Below are positions 4,222 through 6,462 of a stretch of 6,462 nucleotides of DNA, piece by piece. Each line of letters starts with the position of its first letter. Position 1 is the first letter of the stretch. The DNA is from Treponema sp. (GTDB lineage: Bacteria; Spirochaetota; Spirochaetia; Treponematales; Breznakiellaceae), in assembly GCA_031268125.1 (NCBI GenBank), contig JAIRXT010000138.1, forward strand, positions 1-6,462. Reading direction: 5' to 3'. The position numbers and the translations under genes are program-made. The notes below the pieces were generated by a model, which worked only from the letters and a program-made list of their open reading frames with translations, was not told the DNA's origin and searched no databases.

Positions 4222-5613
4222 ATGGCAGATTCCGGAACCTCATCATTAGATACAAAGACCGCACCGGGGAAGAATTTAATACCCGATAGTTACGATTTTA
4301 CAATTGAAGAACTGGGGAAGCGAAACATAAAATCTCCCATTTCCATGTCAACGGTGGAAGGGGATATGATAGCGAATTATGTAACGGATAATCAATTTAT
4401 CCGTTTGGAAACCAGCGTAAAACTGGGGACCCAGACACCGATAAAGCGAAGCCAGATACTGGAATGCGCCGGGCCCCGGGAGATGCTCTACTTTACCCCC
4501 GCCCATGTTCACGCGGGAATTGTAAGCTGCGGGGGTCTGTGTCCCGGTATCAACGACGTAATCCGGTCCATTGTCCGGTGTCTGTGGTACCGTTACGGCG
4601 TCAAGCGAATTTCCGGGATTCAATACGGTTATTTGGGCTTCCTGCCGGAATATCAATACGGAGTTAAACCCCTGGACCCGGATAGTGTGGACGACATCCA
4701 CAAACTGGGGGGCACGTACCTGGGCAGCGCCCGGGGAGGCGGCAAAGAGGTTGTCAAAATTGTTGACGCCATAGAACAGTTGAATATGAACATGGTCTTT
4801 ACCATCGGCGGGGACGGGACCCAGCGGGGCAACCTGGATATTGCCGAGGAGATCGAAAAGCGAAAGCTCAAAATCGTTATGGTGGGAATTCCCAAAACCG
4901 TGGACAACGATTTTGCCATAATTCAGCGGTCCTTTGGGTTCGATACTGCGGTGGACAAGGCTGTAGAAGTAATGGCGGCGGCCCACATGGAGGCCAGCTC
5001 CGCCATTAACGGCATCGGCCTGGTAAAGGTCATGGGCCGGGAATCGGGCTTTATCGCCGCCCATACCGCCCTTGCCAGCCACGAAGTAAATTTCGTCCTT
5101 ATCCCGGAAGTGCCCTTCAATCTGGAAGGTTATAACGGCTTCCTGCGGCATCTGGAAGACCGGCTTACCCGGCGGCATCACGCCGTCATTGTTGTGGCGG
5201 AAGGGGCCATGCAGGACCAGCTCCTCACGGAAAAGAAAACCGACGCCGGGGGCAACCTCAAAATGGCGGATGTGGGGACCTACCTGCGGGACCGGATTAT
5301 CCGCTATTTTGGGGAAAAGAAAATAGAAATCAACCTGAAATACATCGATCCCAGCTACATCATCCGTTCTTCCCCGGCTAATCCTACGGATTCGATCTAC
5401 TGTGAACGGCTGGGGAACGCGGCGGTCCATGCGGCAATGGCCGGGAAAACCAAGCTGATCATCGGCCTGGTAAACAACGAATTCGTCCATCTTCCCGTCA
5501 AAGCGGTAATTTCCCACCGAAACAGAGTGGACCCCGAAGGGAACCTGTGGCGGGATACGCTGGACGCCACACATCAACCCGGCCTGATGGTGAACAGCTT
5601 CGGCAACAAATAA
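4222..5613 (+). CDS. pfkA: 6-phosphofructokinase, atypical ATP-dependent clade X (TP0108-like)
   Basis: Phosphorylates fructose 6-phosphate to the 1,6-bisphosphate in glycolysis; cytosolic. The 463-aa length and N-terminal extension fit the PPi-PFK group II, clade X type known from spirochaetes rather than the roughly 320-aa E. coli type. Motifs: GGLCPGIND (104-112), GGDGT (196-200), PKTVDND (224-230, with D228 the likely catalytic base), MGRESGFIA (271-279), PEVPF (295-299), and YIDPSYIIRSSPANPTDS (374-391). G199 corresponds to E. coli G104, the ATP-type residue, while K225 corresponds to position 124, where Lys is typical of PPi-type enzymes. That mixed signature is what clade X shows, and family knowledge predicts ATP use; it is not proven here. 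The ATG at 4222 has AAAGAGG (4207-4213) eight bases upstream. The frame is open back to 4063, but that part crosses the promoter. Single gene with its own promoter. Confidence 0.93.
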   Translation: MADSGTSSLDTKTAPGKNLIPDSYDFTIEELGKRNIKSPISMSTVEGDMIANYVTDNQFIRLETSVKLGTQTPIKRSQILECAGPREMLYFTPAHVHAGIVSCGGLCPGINDVIRSIVRCLWYRYGVKRISGIQYGYLGFLPEYQYGVKPLDPDSVDDIHKLGGTYLGSARGGGKEVVKIVDAIEQLNMNMVFTIGGDGTQRGNLDIAEEIEKRKLKIVMVGIPKTVDNDFAIIQRSFGFDTAVDKAVEVMAAAHMEASSAINGIGLVKVMGRESGFIAAHTALASHEVNFVLIPEVPFNLEGYNGFLRHLEDRLTRRHHAVIVVAEGAMQDQLLTEKKTDAGGNLKMADVGTYLRDRIIRYFGEKKIEINLKYIDPSYIIRSSPANPTDSIYCERLGNAAVHAAMAGKTKLIIGLVNNEFVHLPVKAVISHRNRVDPEGNLWRDTLDATHQPGLMVNSFGNK

Positions 5614-5618
5614 TCCGG

Positions 5619-5634
5619 GGACCCGGGCGGGTCC
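5619..5634 (+). terminator. GC-rich hairpin just after pfkA
   Basis: GGACCC-GGGC-GGGTCC forms a perfect 6-bp stem five bases after the stop codon. It has no U-tract, so it is a weak or non-canonical terminator candidate. A further AATTCC (5645-5650)/GGAATT (5664-5669) pair lies downstream. Confidence 0.35.
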
Positions 5635-5700
5635 GGCGGCTGTCAATTCCTGTTACCTTTGCCGGAATTCTTTGCTTTATTCGAAGAGGGGACGCTACCC

Positions 5701-5726
5701 AAGAACCCGCGTACGCGGGGTATCTT
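5701..5726. repeat. Extended palindrome between pfkA and the broken gene
   Basis: CCCGCGTACGCGGG (5706-5719) is a perfect 14-bp palindrome. AAGA (5701-5704) and TCTT (5723-5726) extend the dyad after a small interior mismatch. It sits about 90 bp past the pfkA stop and 40 bp before the next RBS, so it could be an operator or a terminator hairpin; no T-run follows. Function is unknown. Confidence 0.5.
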
Positions 5727-5767
5727 TATCAAAAGAATAGAGAGACTTCCCCCAAATGGAGGCTGCT

Positions 5768-6190
5768 TTGAAACGAATCGTAATTTTGGCCCTGGGTTTT
5801 ACCGTGCTGGGAACCCTGCTTTTTTCCCAGGAAGGAAATTTCCGGCGGAGGGAAAGGTTTGACGACTTTCCCCTGAACCGGACGGCCCCGGAACAGCTTA
5901 GCCTGACCGGGACCCTGGGGCTTAAACAGGGTGTCATTGTCCTGCAAACCGAAGATCAGACCTAGTATGTACCGGATTTACAGCGCTATACCGGTTTTAT
6001 TGAGGGCCTTACGGTGGGCGCATCTGTTACCCTGGAAGGCTGGGAGATACAAAATCCCCGGCTTGATGAAAATACCGGTTTTCTTAGGGTTTCCAAGCTT
6101 ACGTTGAACGGGAAGGACTACGACCTGGGAGACACCCGCCGGGATCACCGTTCCAATCCCCCCCGGCCCGCCGCCCCCTATGGCCGCTAA
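5768..6190 (+). pseudogene. Small exported protein gene interrupted by in-frame TAG
   Basis: GGAGG (5758-5762) lies five bases before a TTG at 5768, which opens a Sec-type signal peptide (MKRIVILALGFTVLG, cleavage near SQ 20-21). The ATG at 5756 in the same frame overlaps the RBS and is less likely. Codon 66 is TAG (5963-5965). The same frame then continues for 74 codons with clear protein character: YVPDLQRYTGFIEGL, GASVTLEG, FLRVSKLTLNGKDYDLG, then a Pro-rich tail. The two halves read as one small beta-rich domain, LTGTLGLKQGVIVLQ...YTGFIEGL...VTLEG, possibly OB-like (inference). TAG is one base from either tyrosine codon and precedes a Tyr codon. The final TAA (6188-6190) is the end of element 2, so the original C-terminus was probably different. 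Alternatives are a sequencing error, or a functional 65-aa product. I do not recognise the family by name. Confidence 0.7.
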
Positions 6191-6429
6191 ACTTGACCCA
6201 CAATTTAACCCGGTCAAATGCGCTGTGGAGCAAATGTAACACCTTGTACATATCTCTTCCCCACACAATAAAGCCAAATTTGACCCATGTCGTGTATCCG
6301 GGGCCGGGAAAGGGCCAGGAAAACATATGGAATTCTCTGCCGGAGCGTATCGAAGATAGCGAAGGCAGATTCTACATGCGTTTTTCCGGCAATTTCCCGG
6401 CCCCGGTGGAACATTGTGGGTCAAGTTTA
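6188..6429. mobile_element. Second MITE-like element, 242 bp, 5-bp flanking repeat
   Basis: TAAACTTGACCCACAAT (6188-6204) is perfectly inverted at 6413-6429, a 17-bp terminal inverted repeat with no mismatch. GCCGC lies directly outside both ends (6183-6187 and 6430-6434), consistent with a 5-bp target duplication. Because the ends read TA...TA, an IS630/mariner-like TA duplication cannot be excluded, but then the matching GCCGC would be chance. There is no credible ORF inside. A perfect 14-bp internal inverted repeat and smaller ones occupy the right half. The element ends differ from those of the 307-bp element upstream. No transposase is present and the family is not recognised. Confidence 0.72.
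6298..6406. repeat. Internal 14-bp inverted repeat of element 2
   Basis: CCGGGGCCGGGAAA (6298-6311) and TTTCCCGGCCCCGG (6393-6406) are perfect complements, 81 bases apart. Inside lie GCCGGA (6339-6344)/TCCGGC (6385-6390), or alternatively TCTGCC (6336-6341)/GGCAGA (6364-6369), around a small TATC-GAA-GATA hairpin. The right half of the element can therefore fold as one long branched stem. Confidence 0.65.
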
Positions 6430-6462
6430 GCCGCTCTGCGGCGGGGTTCTCCATTTTTTTTG
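6430..6462 (+). other. Hairpin and T8 run at window edge
   Basis: GCCGC-TCT-GCGGC (6430-6442) is a 5-bp hairpin whose first arm is also the right-hand flanking repeat of element 2. A T8 run follows at 6454-6461, too far from the stem for a classical terminator. No gene is visible in the remaining bases. Confidence 0.4.

Noticed and set aside
4348..5646. 432-aa frame antisense to pfkA
   Set aside because: The plus strand codes for a clear phosphofructokinase; the antisense frame is a compositional shadow.
5963..5965. TAG read as pyrrolysine or another recoded amino acid
   Set aside because: No supporting genes or downstream structure are visible, and a Tyr-to-stop substitution is the simpler reading.
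5978..6454. 158-aa minus-strand frame over element 2 and the broken gene
   Set aside because: It spans both inverted repeats of the element and opposes a better supported frame; no RBS or domain.

Overview
The window looks like chromosomal DNA of a GC-rich spirochaete, most likely a Treponema-type gut lineage. I infer this mainly from the phosphofructokinase, which has the spirochaetal clade X (TP0108-like) layout and active-site residues, and from the AmrS-type radical SAM protein beside small spirochaete-like hypothetical genes. The assignment is from memory of protein families, not from a search. Genes are ordinary housekeeping or accessory genes with good Shine-Dalgarno sites, on both strands and in short units. 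No phage, CRISPR, tRNA or rRNA is visible.

Layout. 1-116: hairpin-rich leader with the RBS of the next gene. 117-584 (+): Hsp20 small heat-shock protein. 584-606: hairpin between convergent genes. 612-1433 (-): NudC-type NADH/NAD+ pyrophosphatase, start moved to a GTG with an AGGAG site. 1434-1541: divergent promoter region. 1542-1943 (+): unrecognised 133-aa protein. 1989-3152 (+): AmrS-like radical SAM enzyme with several expanded loops, one made of a 12-bp tandem repeat. 3186-3492: non-coding element with 20-bp imperfect terminal inverted repeats and a 9-bp direct repeat on either side, filled with nested inverted repeats. 3500-4063 (-): nitroreductase-family protein with an N-terminal signal peptide. 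4064-4221: divergent promoters. 4222-5613 (+): clade X phosphofructokinase. 5614-5767: inverted repeats and the leader of the next gene. 5768-6190 (+): small exported-protein gene broken by an in-frame amber codon, its 3' end meeting a second non-coding element. 6188-6429: second element with perfect 17-bp terminal inverted repeats and a 5-bp flanking repeat. 6430-6462: short hairpin and T8 run at the window edge.

The most notable content is two different MITE-like elements (307 bp and 242 bp) about 3 kb apart. Both have terminal inverted repeats, flanking direct repeats, strong internal inverted repeats and no transposase gene. The first lies between the convergent ends of amrS and the nitroreductase gene and carries a bidirectional terminator-like hairpin. 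The second lies at the 3' end of a decaying gene and supplies its stop codon. Neither matches a named family that I recognise. The genes do not form one pathway: the 133-aa gene and amrS may be co-transcribed, pfkA appears to have its own strong promoter, and amrS lacks its usual AmrA/AmrB partners within this window.
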